Of a stretch of 64,000 nt of DNA, positions 36,901-51,900 are shown piece by piece (position 1 is the first letter of the stretch; the number at the start of each line of letters is the position of its first letter). Position numbers and translations under genes: made by a program. Under the pieces are notes generated by a model. That model was given only the letters and a program-made list of their open reading frames with translations. It was not told the origin of the DNA and did no database searches. The stretch comes from Patiria miniata (lineage: Eukaryota; Echinodermata; Asteroidea; Valvatida; Asterinidae). The stretch covers positions 41,081,058 through 41,145,057 of the forward strand of contig NW_024037059.1 in assembly GCF_015706575.1 (NCBI RefSeq). The letters are read 5' to 3'.

Positions 36901-39900
36901 AAAGGAAAAGAAAAGAAGTAGTTTTTCTGTATAACTAAAACATGCAAATAGGGCTCGCTCAATGACGGCCATCTCTGTAGGAGAACTGCAACTGTGTATT
37001 TTACGCAATCAAGCATGCATTGCGCAGTGTTGAAAATGTTCCAAACACGTGCGCTTGTTGCTCGAAATGTGTTGGAAATACAACGCAGCCGATGCGAGTT
37101 ATGTAAGTTGACGCTCAAAATGCTGATGCACGGGGATGGTCTGTAGGAAATGATGTCATTTGAATGAAACCTTTGGAAACTCGTTAGGAAAAAAAAAAAA
37201 TTGAATAAGTTGAAGAGCATGGGCAGAGACAAACAGGCATGGGCGTCGCCAGGATTTTTTCCGGGGGGGGGGGGGCAAAGCTAATTTTCCCCCAAAATTC
37301 CTTAACTTTTTCATTATATTCACAATTTATCATTTTTTCGAGCGTGAGCAGGGGAGCATTTGCCCTGCTAACCTTCCCCCCCCCCCCCATCAAATTAACA
37401 GCAATATGGCTTCGCACCTCTTTTTCCTTTTTTTTTTTCAGGGGGGGAGGGGCAAGCGCCCCCCTTGCCCCCCCCCCCCTCGCGACGCCCATGCAAACGA
37501 GTTTTGTAACACTACAAGTTGGAAACCAATAATGAAAGCAGCTGCTTGCAAAAGCCATCATGTTGTCCAGCAATCTGGTTTCAAAAAGATTTAATCTGTT
37601 TTCTCATTCGATCCCATCAGTTTCCGAGGCCATCTTATTTACTCTGTGGTGTAAACTTAGCGAGTAGACGTACATGTTCAGGATGTGGGCAAGTTTCAAT
37701 CAGTGGGGTTATGTATACATTAGTCCGTTAAATTGAAGACAGACTTTTGCTGTTTCCTTGAAGAGCGTGGTACACTACGGCTCGGCATTCATGAACGGGG
37801 AATGTTAATTAATGCGACATGGTTCTGAGGCTTGATTTAAATAACTGAAGTTGTTTTGCATGGGTAATTGAATTAAATATCATCCTGTCGTATTTATTTT
37901 ATTTCTTTCTGGTAATGGAACCAAGGATTCCTCAAAAGTGCCCTATAGGCACTGTAGCTCGCAAGCCTGAAGAAACATGTAGAGAGAAGACAATGAGAAG
38001 AACTTCAGTATTAGAGGTGGGAGGAAAAGCCCAGAGGAATATTCTGGGGGAAACCCACGGAATCAGGCAGGGACTGAAAACCCAATCCACATATTGGCCC
38101 GGGCGGGATTCGAACCCGGGTCACAGCGGTGGAAGGCGAGGAAAGTACCGCTACGCCAACCTGATGCCCCGTAGATCTTGTCAGCATGACCTGTTTTTGT
38201 TTGTAGTCCATCGAACGACACAGCAGAAAAAAATTAATTAATGTGTTGCAAACTTCACCAATTCAGTCATTTTAGTATAGCAAAAACAACACAGTGAACA
38301 TACAACTTCCACTTTGGTTAGGCAAGTATTAAATAAATGCGATATTTCTACTGTACCGAGAAAATGACGTCTTCACCCTTTCAATACAAAGTATGGCACA
38401 CTGTGATACATTGACGCATCAATGAACCGTTTCTCTCCTAACTCTGTACTCAGATATGTTTTGATACTTAAATACGTTATAGGGATGGGAAACTCCTGCT
38501 AGTCATGTTAGCCTTGAGTTTTCAAATCAAATCTTCGTGATGCAAGAGAGGAGAATTGCTCCACGTCTTTCACACTGATCAAGGCAACAACAGCCACCTG
38601 AGGTTCCCCTTGGTTGTTTGTCTTTGGCCCGATAATGACATCATCACTGACAGACTGTGACAGAAGGTCGTGACTGAAGTGTCATTTTTCATAACAACCA
38701 GTCACACTTCTGCTTCTGTTTCTGAAAGGTACTGGTGTATTAGCAGCAAGGGCGGATCCGGGGGGGGGGGGGGGGGGGCCAAAAGGGGCCATGACCCCCC
38801 CAAAACGAAACCTTTTTTAAAATTTTTTTTATGTGACATCGCAATAAAGGCAGGCAAAATGATGAGTACACCACCATCTTTTCCTCAAAAAAAAATTGGC
38901 CAAAGTGGTCAGAAATTGCCTCAGATCGCACCACACAGCATCTAGAATCCAAAATGTTTTCGGGGCCCTTAAGCGGGCCCCGAACCCCACGCCGTAATTT
39001 TTTTCACCCACTTTTTGGGGGGAACAAAATATTTTTTGGCCCCCCCCAAAAAACTGTGTTCTGGATCTGCCCTTGATTAGCAGGGATAGAGCATTTTCGA
39101 GCATTTTCGTCTTCGGCTTATACAGAGATTTTAGGCCCCCAATATCTGGAACTCCAGCTACCTTTTGGTGTCGATTATGCTTCAGGAACATTCAATCGGT
39201 TTATATGAAGCCGAAAGTTGGAATCTTTTTGTTTAGTTTGCCTCTCAGTGATTCAGAAGTCGGAGGCAAAGCCGAAGCCGAAGCCAAGGTTTCGAAAACC
39301 CCCATACTAAAAGTAAAAGTGAAGTCTGTCACAGGCCAATATGGCCAATCAGGCCAGTGTTTATCTCCGATTTCCCTGGCATGAAACAACTATTCTAACT
39401 GGATGGCATGCCAGTCCATTGCACTCCTCAGCTAATGATGACACCCATTTATACCTCCGGGTGGAGGGAGGCAAGCGAGAGTAAAGTCGCTTGCCCATGG
39501 ACACAACATATGGCCAGTAGCTGGATTCGAACTCCTGACCTCTGATCACGAGTCACTAAACACTAGGCCACACGTTCTTTGGACCTTTCATTCATCTGTA
39601 TTTTGTTATTTAGCAAGTTTTTAGGGGGGGGGGGGCAGGATAAGGGTGTGTTTGTGTTCTTGAGGTGGGGCCATTCCATTTGAAATCAAATCTCTTATGA
39701 AGGGCTACATTTGTGCCTCAAATCCTGTTACTGCCCCAAAATTCATTATGTTAATAAAAAAAAAGATGCTTAAATTTTTTTAAGATTGCCCATACCAATT
39801 CCGGGGGCATGTTAATATATGAGTCTGGTAATCATGGAATAAATTTTGATGATTCTGTCCAACGTAGAACAAAAGTTAACAGCAGACTTACACTTTGCCG

Positions 39901-42900
39901 AACTGCAGTGGGTCGATGGCTATCTGAATGTGGCTATCCATCGACAAACCGAATCGCACGGCGTTGGCGATTGCAGATGGTTCCCTGGCCAAGGCACAGC
40001 CCATGGGTGAAAACGTGGTACTCGTACTCGGTTCTGTTATGTTTTCAACATCACCTGTTGAAAAAGTTTACCTCAAAATTCAGCAGGTATTCAGGATGAC
40101 TGATGATCGTATTTTTTTTTTATTAGTATATCTCCCCGACGTAAAAAATACTATCATCAGTCATTCTTTGTGGTACCGACTGCTATACAGATTCAAACCG
40201 GCCAGCCGACCCCAGCAAACTCGGTGGTTGATAACCAAATGTATGTGTACACGTATCTGACATATGCGAAACCTCTCTAATATTATGGGCTCCGTGCACA
40301 AGTACCCATCAACGGCCAGAAAAGGAGAGTTGGGGGAGACCTAGACTGGTTCCCGATCCATCCAATGCGTATTTGGAATATATCCAAAGTTATTGGAGGC
40401 GGGGATTAGTCTGGGAGACCAAGTTAAATTCGAATGTATTCGCGCACCTACGACGCCTGACGCTCACGCGAAGATGCAGTGGCTATAACTTTTGCATATT
40501 CAGGAAGTCGTGCGTACTTCGCGCGCAAACCAGTACAGTACAGTACGCGCACGCTAAGAGTCCCGTCCAGGGAGCTCTCAAAAGAGGTAAAAACACGCCC
40601 TCTTTTGTTGGCGCACGGAGCCCATAGGATGAGCATGCATTGAAGAAACAGACTGACAGACAATCTGAGTATCAGTTCGGGGTGTCAGTGACAATAAGCC
40701 ATTTGCGAGTAACCTATACCCTTTGGGATTTACATTTGAAAAACGTCTGGTACAATGACTTGCTCAGAATGCTTGGCACATTTTAACTGTGAATTCTCCA
40801 GACCAAAGACACTGTTGCTAATCACATGATTCGGGGCAAGCTCTTGCATAGTTACGTAAGAGACGTTCAGCACCAATACATCGTTCACAATGGGTGAGAA
40901 TGGCACAAAGACACCAGACCATGCCGGAGCTGGGGGTTGCTAGCATAAGGCTTGCCCCGAATCACGTGATATAGTAACAGTCTCTTTGGTCGGGAGAATG
41001 CTAGGTTAAAACGTGCAAAGCATTGTATTAAGTCAGCGTTCCAGATTTTATTCAAATTTAACACGCAAATGGCTTATTATAGGCTCAGCAATTTTGCCAG
41101 AGAACAGACAGATAAACAGACAATCTGGAATGGGGACTAACCTGGCGTAGCGGGAGAGTCATGCAAGACAGGAGGATCAGTGGATTCTAGACAAAAGGAT
41201 CAGGGAAGAGGAAATTCATAGGGCAAGCAAAGGGTGTCAAATAGGTACAGGACGGGATTGGAATGGACAAAAAGCTAGTGTGCACTGTTTGTGACTACGG
41301 AAAGACAATCAGTGAAATAACTTGTAAACTGAAAAGATCTTTGTAAGGTGCGAGCGCAGTTTTGGGGACATTGGGATCAAAGGCATTGAAGCAGTGCATT
41401 TTTTTTATTTGAAGTGCATTTATAACATGTTTTATTAAGGGAATAAATGTGTGCTCCGGAGGTTTTTATCACTCTGTTTAATACCACTTAGAGTCTGGGT
41501 GCTGATAATTACCCGAGCCTACTTAGAGTCTGGGTGCTGATAATTACCCTCGCCTCCGGCTCGGGTAATTATCAGCACCCAGACTCTAAGGAGGCGAGGG
41601 TAATTATCAGCACCCAGACTCTAAGTGGTATTAAACAGAGTGATAAATACCGACGGAGTACATATTTATTCCCATTCATAAATACCTTTTCGGTAAAAAA
41701 AAATCATATAATTCGTGCAAAACATCCCGATTTTCAACAAATTCACTTTATGCTTTTTGAATCATCCCTCCTGCAAAATAATGGAGTGTTCAGCTGGCGA
41801 GTAAGATGAAAACAACCCTTTTATGGAGATTGACGCGCGCGTATGATGTTCTATGCGATGTCGCGCAGAACGCACCTGGCGCGTTGCGTTTTGAATTTAG
41901 AACTATAAAATTCTAACTCCCTGGTAGTGTTGCGCATGCCTACGTGAGGATTGTGAACGTTCAACCAATTAAACGATAAGAGGCACTGGATTTTTAGGAG
42001 TCCACATTTTATTGTGACACTGGAAAAGTGTTTAAGACCAGCTAGCCATGTCTTTATCATCCGTTTAATACCGGCCACGTGACGGGCTCTCGACCAATAG
42101 GAATGGCTTTACTTATCAATTTTGTAGAAAAAGTGCAAATCTATGACTGAAATTAAGGTGATACACTTTATCACGGTAAAAACAGGGTCCCAGTATCAAA
42201 TCAGCTTTTCTTCAGCAAAATCTCTCAGATTTAGTGTCTTTGTTGGTTTCTTTGCATCATCAACCTAAATGTATCACTCTATTGTAAATTTTAAGGCACA
42301 GTAAAGAAAAATAATGAAATTTACGACAAACAATAAGAAGATGTAAACAGTAATTTACCTTTAGTGATATCTGATGGTGGGATTGGGGTGACAATGCTAC
42401 ACTTCCCAATGGTTGCGTTGCTGAAAGAGCTGGCCGACTCAAATCCAACAAGGCTGCAAGCAAAATGTTGCCCCAAAAAAAAGAGAGAAAAGTCCAGACA
42501 TATCTTAAGTATCTACTTTGTGTTCTGCAATAATTGTCGCTTTTTGGAACACTAATGGATTGAAGGAGGCAGGAGGTGGGCATAAACCTGGGTCGTGCCA
42601 CTCCCCCCCCCCCCCCCAAAAAAAAAACTGAATATGAAACCTTTTTTTTGTTAATTACCAAATTAGAACAGTCATCACCCCTGTAACAAATCATGGGTGC
42701 ACAGGGGCAGATCCAGGAATTTTTGCAGGGGGATGCAGTAATTTTTTGCAGGTCATGGGGGGTTTCAGGCCCATCAGATTTTGTATGTCTGATTGTTGCG
42801 GACAGGCAGACATTATTACTATAATTGTTATAATTTTGTGTGTGTCAGAGCGGGGGGGGGGGGGGGGGGGGAGGGGGGGGGGGGGCTGTTGTTGTTCCAA

Positions 42901-45900
42901 CCCCTAAACCCCCGCTCTGGATCTGAGCCTGGTGCGCCTCTGCATTCTTGCCTCCAACCCACCAAAAATTTGGCTTTGATCCACCAGCGTCTTCAAGTGG
43001 AATGACTTACTCAAATCCTGACTTCTCCCTAACTACTTTTTCTCCATATATTCCAAACACAAGCCTGACACGGGCTTGTAGAGTAAGAATTTTTTTCCAC
43101 AGACAAGAAACTGGATGGAATTTCTAAGAGCAAAAGAACTAGAAGTCACCTTCCCATGATGACCAGGTCCTTGACACATCCTACCAGTGGCCTCATCTCC
43201 TGCAAGCCAGGGCCTAGCCTGACTGAGGCAGGTACGCTGCCGATGTACAAGGGGGACGTGACTGGGATCAAACTCTCACTTCCTGGGAGTCTGCCGCTAC
43301 GAGCGATTACGTCATCGACGATCAATCGAATGCTGAGGATATTAAAAAATAAATATAAATTCATATAAATTGATGTGAATATTTTTCTGAAACAAGTACA
43401 ATGTATAAATACCTGTATACAAGGACTTTTTTTAGATGAACAAAAAACAAATTAAAAAGGTTGGAGAATTTCGGGAAAGCTTGGAATATTCTTTCTTCAT
43501 GTTTACCCCTATTAGGATTTACGTCACACATATGTAAATTTACTATATCTTAATCCTTACTAAGCCCTTTTTAATGACTTCAAAAATTTTTGCTAATGTT
43601 TCATTATCACTTTAATTATCAGTGACAAATTACTTGGTAAATGTCTTATATCATATATATATACACAAGTACATATATCTTATGTGAGATGCATAAAGAA
43701 CTAAGCCTTTTTTTAGTATCTAAAATCTTTGTGCATAAAAGAGACAACATTGCTCATTCAAAACGAGGGTTTACTGCAATGTAAAGGGTCTACCTGAAAT
43801 CCTCTTTTTGAAGTAGCACAACATGCGGCCTGCCATCATTGAATACACCTGCAGATGAGCGGGTCGTTAGTGTTAAGAGTCCCTGTCCTGCATTGATATG
43901 AACCCTGATCCGACCTGCAACCAGCGCAACAGCGTAAGATACCTGCACATCAGGAAACAGAAAAGGGAACAGAAATCCGTCAAATTGATTTCCTTCTATT
44001 CATTTCGAGCTTATCAAGTTAGGTTTCACTCTTTTGTCTTGTTATCTTGCAATGTGCCAGTTGTAAAGTACAGTCTGTCACGAGCCAATACAGCTCATCA
44101 GGCTGGGGTTTATGTCAGGTTTCCTAGGCATAAACGACCGAAGATATTTCTATCCCCCTGGTTGGGATGCCAGTCCATTGCAGGTTACTCCCCAGCTAAC
44201 GCCGCTACCCATCTATTCTCCTGGGTGGAGAGAGGCAAGTGGGGGTGAAGTGGCTTGCCCAAGGACACACATATGGCCAGCAGCTGGATTCAAACCCCTA
44301 ATCCTCTGGTCAGGAATCACAAACCCTAACCACGAAGCCACACTCCCCCTAATGTGCCAGTTGACTAGAATACCTTTGAAATAATAGAATTTGTAATGCA
44401 AGCTGTCTCGTAAAAAATTATGCTGTTTTACCAAAATAATGAAAAAAAGTTGCAAAAAACAATAAAATGTCTTATGCCATGTTTGGAGTGGTTTTCATCA
44501 ACTTAAAAAATCAACAGGAATGCACAACAAACCAAAATAAAGTTGAGAATTGAAATAATTTTTGTTGTTTGAATTAACCTAAAATCCCCCCCCCCCCAAA
44601 AGGAAAATTACACAAATGCAGCCACTTCTCATCATAAGCCTTTTTTTTTAATTACTTGGCTCCAACTTCCAATTACACATGCATCTACGCAAAGTGGCGG
44701 CACCCACTTCTCATAGATGAGTTAATGCTGGCCACAGCCAAGTCATTCGAACACGGCTTGAACATCATCTTGTATGTATGTGTTCTTAGAATCCCAAGAG
44801 AATCACTTTTTAATGAGACAATTATTGGGACTTGACTCAACTTGATACCCTAGAATCCCAGTGATTATACATGAGTTCATTTGGGACCTCATTAAACTTT
44901 TGTTTCTCATTAAAGATTTCCATCGATTGTACTGTTTTCAAAAAACAGAAAGCATTCAAAGGTGTGTGGAACCGGTGAAGGGGTTTCATGAAATACTTGT
45001 TACAAAACAAAAATACAGTTGTTATAAAACAAAAATCCAGAATGTACTGAGTAAAATTTGAGGCTTTGCATGGTGGAGATACTAATGAATGAAAGGATTT
45101 GCGGAAACACCATGTGCGAATAATTTCTCAACTAAGAGAATGGTTCTGAAAAGAACCAGAGGTATAAACTCGACGTTCCAGTCAGTATATGCTCTGACCG
45201 TCTTCAGGAGAATACTGGCCAAGTAATTCGGACATGGCCTAAGGCTCTTATGAGTGGCCGTGATAGCGCCATCTACTGTTTGTGCATGCGGACACATAGT
45301 AACAACACAAAGCTTACATCAGTTTGGTCTGGGTCCACGTCTCGCCTAGTCCTATCTTCCACCATCTTCCCGGCAGCCAGGAGGATACCAGTCTCTTGTG
45401 CGGTGGTGAAGGTTAGAGAGACATCGGCTATCTTTCCCAGGGCAATGTTACGCATCTTGACCTGAGCACCTTCTAGTAGGCCCAGACTCCGAACGGTCTA
45501 GAGATAAGAGGGAAAGAGGTTGAAAAAGGACCAATTTGATTATACTTCATTTGAACACAGTAAATTTAACGGTACAAAAATTTGCAAACCACTTTGGAGC
45601 AGTTTAAATGTGCTCAACTTGTATACAATTTGAATAGAATCTTTACCTTTACACCGAGCATAAATCTGCGCTAACAGGTGGAAAAAGAGTTTTTTAAATT
45701 TAATTTATATGTATTTGAAATTACTCGTTTGACGCATCCATCTTCAACGCCTGTTGACAGACCAGGCTGGAGTAGGTTCTGCTGGTTACCGTACAGACCA
45801 AAGAACTTGATGCATCCATAAAATGGCTGAGTGGTTACATCGCGCCTGAAAAAAAAAAGCAAAATAATCACGGCTAACAAAAGTCCCAGAAGGTATGAGA

Positions 45901-48900
45901 TGAAGGTGCTCTGCCTTTTGTCACTGTTAGTTTCATGCCTTCATTGCTGCCACAGTGATTTTTTTCTGTCAGTGTATCTTTTACCAATTACGAATCTACT
46001 ATTTGTACGTAATTCTCATTCATAAATACCTGAGACAGTTTACCCATTCCTATTGGTCAAGAGCCGTCATTTGTGCATGGATTCAAACCACTGATAAAAC
46101 ACCGGCTGGTTTAAATTTAAACACAATTTCCTGCGTCCTATGCCACGTCGCAGAGTAAGCGCCGCGCATGCACCAATTTCCATATGAGATTCTTAGCACT
46201 ACGCGTGGGAGGCACATACCATAGACAAGGCCAGAAGGGTGTTTTGCAAAACATGAAGTAAACTGTTGAGCAAAATCGTAGGAAGTTAGTGCATTTTGAC
46301 TATTTGACCGAAAGTATTTATGAATGGGATTCAGCTTGGGCGATTATCGGCGACCAGGCCCCTACCCAATTTACATATTTATTCCCTTATTCAAGAGCCA
46401 AGTTGTAATTGGAATTAAAATAGCCCGCTGAACTTTGCCCAAGATGGCCTTATCTGATGTGCTCTGTTGATTGCAGTCAAGAAATTTATTCGCAACTCCA
46501 CAACATATTCAAGTCACAAGTCCAGCATCTTAGAAACTCACTGCTTGATTTCAGAGAAAGAGAAAAAAAACAACCCATTAATCAAGGAATTCACCTTACC
46601 TGACATTATAGAAGCTTTGCACGCCTCCGACGTGAAGATATGCAAATTCCTCGATGGTTAATCCCGTCAGCGTTCCTGCAGATACACCGTTTCCCTGCCA
46701 TACGTTGTCGATGTAGAAAATGCCTGTAAAAAATATAGACACAATATAATTTTTTTTTTTTTCATTTTGGTTGTTTTGTTAATTCAGCCAATGGTTAAAA
46801 AATAATCACAGGAATTTGCAATGTTGGACTCACACAAAAATAACAATTTACAAATACCATACAAATAAAACAATGACAACATAAAGTTAGTACTTATACA
46901 AAAAAAATACATCACAATAGCTGTCATATAATCAAACTTTCCCGTTATTAGAAACCCGCACGGCCGATGGTATAAAACCATTTCCGAAACGGTCGGTTTT
47001 GTAGGCAAAAATTATGCCTGTTGCGAAAAAAAAAAGTTTTTACTTACTGTTCCCTCGATTCCTTATGACGCTAACAGATATCCAAGTATTTGTGTTGACT
47101 CTTTCCCGTGAGGACACTTTACCAGTTCCACTGCCAAGATCATGTGAGACCACCATGTAACCGTCAATCAGCTCAATGGCCATATAGTCACGCTAGGAAA
47201 AAACACACACACACATCGAAACAGGTTTTACATAATACATGCAAGTGGTGGTGAGAAAATTGTACCGAAAAGATTTAACCAACCGACGGTATTAAAAGCA
47301 CCATGAGATAATCTCTTGGTGGGTGCCTTTTTACTGACAATAATACTGAGGGTGCCTTTTACTGGGCATGTGTGGTCTAGCGGTAGAGCATAGGACTCAT
47401 GATCGTGAGGTTGTGGGTTCGAGCCCCGCCGTGGCCATGCGTGTTGTGCCCTTGAGTAAGGCGCTTTACCTCAATTACTCCTCTCAACCAAGGTGTTAAA
47501 TGGGTACCGGCATTATTCAATGCTGGAAAGGTAACAGACTCGCTGTGGAGGAGGTGTGGCGATCCCCCCACAGCAGCATAATGAGTCTGGCCCAATCGTT
47601 AATGAAAGAGAGATGGACACTCCGTTCCTGTGAACACAGGTTCGTCCCCTTTACCTTTTACTTTACCTTCACTGATACCAATCACAATGGCACAAAGGGG
47701 GGTACTTGACTAATCTCAAACTGCCGCAGCAGTACAGGATGGTCCAAAAAAGTTAACACTGTTTAGACGCAGATTTCTCAGAATTGGGAAGACATTTTAA
47801 AATTGTTTTCAGATATTTCTAAAGTACAGCATCTTCGTGGTATATAATGAAACGGCGCTGAAAATAAAGCCAAAATAAAAGAATGGCGACGGTTTAAAGA
47901 TGGTCAAAAACCAGTTTTGTCCACACACAAATTTATGAGATATGGCCAACACAACAGAACTTCAATAATTTTTTATTCCTTTATTTATCCAGTGTAAAAC
48001 CAAACAGCTAAAAGCTGGTTTTCATTAGGGACCTGCATTAAATCAACTAAAAATATGATTTTTACAAATCGAAGGCTTAAAAAGAAACAAAGAAGGAAAA
48101 AAACATAAAAATGAAATGATATGCACTTAACACAAAAGCATAATCTCAGAATAGATAAAAAAGCAAGCCAGCAACAAAAACAAATCAACTCTCTCTGTTC
48201 AATAACGTTACTAAAAAAAGAGCGCTAAAAAAGGAAAACAAACCCGAAATAAAAGTAAATAATGTAAAATAGGTTTACATGACTGCCATAGACTTGGACA
48301 AACTATAGTTTTTGACCATTTCTCTGTAACTGGCCGCTATTTCTTAACTTGAGCTTTATTTTCAACACCGTTTTCACCACATACCACCAAGATCTTGTAG
48401 TTTAGGAATATCTTAAAACAATTTAAACTTTCTGAGAAATCTGCGTCTGAAAAAGGGTGAATTTTTTTGGACCATTCTGTAGAAGGCGCTGTCAAAAAAA
48501 ATGAATCAGATCAATCTAGGCAACTTTGGCACTTTTCAGAAGGCCATCATCTCCTAGCCAAAATCCCTAGAGGATGTTTCAGGAGGAAAGCAACCAAGTA
48601 CCAAGTATCTACTGTACCTGCACAGAGTTCACTTTCAATTCAATTCCATATTACATTTATTTCCATACTGAAACAATAACATAACAGAGAGCAAAATACA
48701 ATATTGTGGAGGCACAATCCTAATAAGCCAAGGCTTGTAGCGGAGTGCCTTTAGAAGAGAAAACAAAGCCTTTAAACGACTACTTGCATGATCACATCGG
48801 AACTTGTTTAAAAGCAAAAGGAACCTGAACTGACCTGATCTGAAGAAGCCATGTAGAAAAGCAGTGCCTCTTCGGCTTGCGTCTTCAATTGGAAAGCAAT

Positions 48901-51900
48901 GGAAATTGTGTTTTCTCTCCATTCCCCTTTGCTGGGACGAGGGATGAGAGAGTAACCCGTCCCATCAAAGTTATAGACCCCTTCCTCGACCACTGAGGTG
49001 CTGGGGCTGATGAAAAGTACACAAAGCATCAGTGTTGTAGTACTCTTAGGCCAAAAAAAAAAATAAGTCGGTCTCTGGTCAGCGCGCGCGTCGATTTTAA
49101 TCATGCGCGTCGATCTTTTTTTTCCCCAAAATGTTCCGCGGTAGCTCCAACAGCGCCCTCTATTTCCGCACCTCCTTAATTTTTTTTTTACCAAAGAGCA
49201 CCAAGGAATGGGAAATTGCACCAAGGCAAATGATCGAAAGCACCAAGGCAAATTATGGAGGACACCAATGTACATGAGAACACCAAAAAAGCAAAATAGT
49301 ACCCACCTTGTCTGTACAATCCAAGCTTGAAGAAAAGGAAAAAAAAAGCAAAAAAAAACAAAAAAGCCGCGTGGCCGCGTCAATTCCGGAACTTTGGTCT
49401 GACCAGAGACCGAATATTTTTTTTTTTTGGCCTTATCCATACTATAATGTCTAATTCTGACCCAAAATAGCAGGCACGCAACTTGGAATTAAAAAATAAT
49501 TGAGGAAACTCCAAACCAGACAAGACTTTGTACGGTATTTTTCAACTTGTGATGGCATTCATGAGAAGTAAAAAACGAGGAAATTAGTGGATCCGAGGAA
49601 AAGTTGCATGCCTGAATAGACAGGGAATAACAGAGTCTAATAAATACAGTGCCTCATCATCGAGTGTTTCCTGAATGCCATTCACAGGTCAAGGGTCAAG
49701 TATACAATACAGTAGATCATATCCGAATGCAATAGAAATGTAAACATCACACATACTTGAAAATGTACTCATATATGCAAGAAAAAAATTCTTGTACTCA
49801 TATTCATGGTAAAGTAGCCGTACTTGTACTAGTACTAATGGCAATGCATTCAGATTCATACTTAGCAAAATGTACAGGGTGGGTAAAAAAAAATTAAACC
49901 CAAATGTCAGGACCAATTTTTGAATGAATTTTTGCCAGTAGCACTTTCAAAATCTAGAATATGAAGGCCCAGCCATTAAACTTTCTTTTAGTACAAGAAT
50001 CATTCAAATCACTCATGTACTGTTCAAGTTGCGGAATTTAGAACACAAACACTGCTTTAAAGTTCTGTCCACAGATATCACAAAAAAGTAAGTGCTTTTA
50101 GCAAAACAAAACAAATTCTCATGGGATGCATGTTAATTGTTTTCCATGGACAGAACTTTAAAATGATGTTTGCGTTCAAAATTCCGTAAACTTGAAAAGT
50201 ACATGAGTGATTTGAATGATTCTTGTTCTAAAAGAAAGCTCATTGATTAGGCTTTCATATCCTAGATTTTGAAAGTGCTACAGGCAAAACTTCATTCAAA
50301 ATTTGTCCTGCCATATATGGGTTTCCTTTTTTTTCTCACCCTATTCTTATATGCAACGAGTGAAATAAAAAGTCAAATCTTAACATTCAGGCCAACAAGG
50401 CATGGTCAAAACTGTTTCAATGTTTGAAGTTTGCCGGAAGGAAAGCAAGAGAGGAAAGAAGAACGGACGCACCTGTTACCACATCCCTGACATTGTCCCT
50501 CGATGCTCTTGAAATTCCACAATCCCACAGGTACATCGTCTAAGATAACCTCGCCCATACAACCCCGGAACTCTCTGCTTTCAACTCCTTGTACAACACT
50601 CTGAAAAAAAAAATTATAAGAAAATATGTTACTGGTAATTGCAAACCTCTGTATTAAATTCAGGATCCGGGAATATTTTTTCTTATTATAAAGTTATGGA
50701 AAACTAAAAGTGGAACGGTGAATTGTACAACATTGTAGCAATAGTTTTCCAAATTTGCAGTAAAACTATGGTGAGTTTTTTTAAGGGATATTACATGTAT
50801 TGGGCATTGATGGATATAGATAATTTATGAACAGCATTTTTTTTTCATTTTTATATTTGGTGAAAACCCCATGTGAATACGACCTTCCGTTCAGAAGTTA
50901 TGGGACTTAGAACACGGGCAGAACAGAAAGAAGAAAACAGAGAAATCAAACAGAGAAATCAACGATTCACAATTGAAGTGTTTATTAAGCACCAATAAAC
51001 ATGCTTTATTTCAGGTTATTGAATATTAACTCCTTAGCAAAAATGTCACATTTTAATTACTTTATCGTGAGTTTTTCTCAGAAAAAAAAAATAGGTGACA
51101 TGAAAAAGGACATATGTAGCCTTCCGATTTTACAAAAAAGTTAATTTTGAAATTTTCACCCCTACTAAACTCATTATTGCCGAAAAATGACTCATTTAGC
51201 TTGATCGCATCACATATGCTCTTACACCAAATAGTTCCTGTACCAACCCAACCAGCCCAGCACTCTGTGGTTTTATGGATTCATCAGGGAATAAATACAG
51301 GTGCAGGTGCAAAAACAGGTGCTATGACAGGTGCTAATGGGTTTAACAGTGCCTCCATTTGGCAGCCGTTCTTACTGCCAGTTTTGTGGCAGTGACATTC
51401 AAGACGCAAGTTTAATATTTTCCCAAACCTTATTCTTTGAATTGCCTCAGGGCATTTTCTAAACCAATATTCTCCAACCTTCTAAAAAGTGGAAGTACTT
51501 ACATCATATTTTCTGGGTATTCCTCCCACAAACATGAGACTGGAGCTATCAACATCCAGTATGCTAGACCCGACGGCCGACATGCCCGTCAAGACTACGG
51601 GAGGCTCCATGGTGTTCTCTGGGTTAGAGTTGTCCTCCTCTGAGATCAACTTCTGGACTTTGAGGGAGCCAGCATGACCAATCCTGATTGGAGGAAATCA
51701 AAAAATCAGGCTGTTTTCAAATTACTAGGTTCAGTGGCTTAGCCAAATTCCCAGTGTCCCCAAGGGGCCACCCCACAAAAATCTGAAAGTTTCGCTTGCC
51801 AAGTAAGTGGTTTTTTTTAAGTATCTTTTTGATTAATAGAACAGAAGAGGAGTGAAGAGTTGACTAATTTTTAATTGATTGTAATCCCTTAATTCCCTTG

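Noticed and set aside
39809-40260. Plus-strand frames over the linker exon
   Set aside because: Antisense to laminin exon 39892-40054, whose inclusion is needed to reconcile exon phases.
42260-42694. A 144-codon minus-strand frame
   Set aside because: It runs through a poly-G tract and reads exon 42359-42453 in the wrong frame; the LG3 frame with correct phases is the real one.
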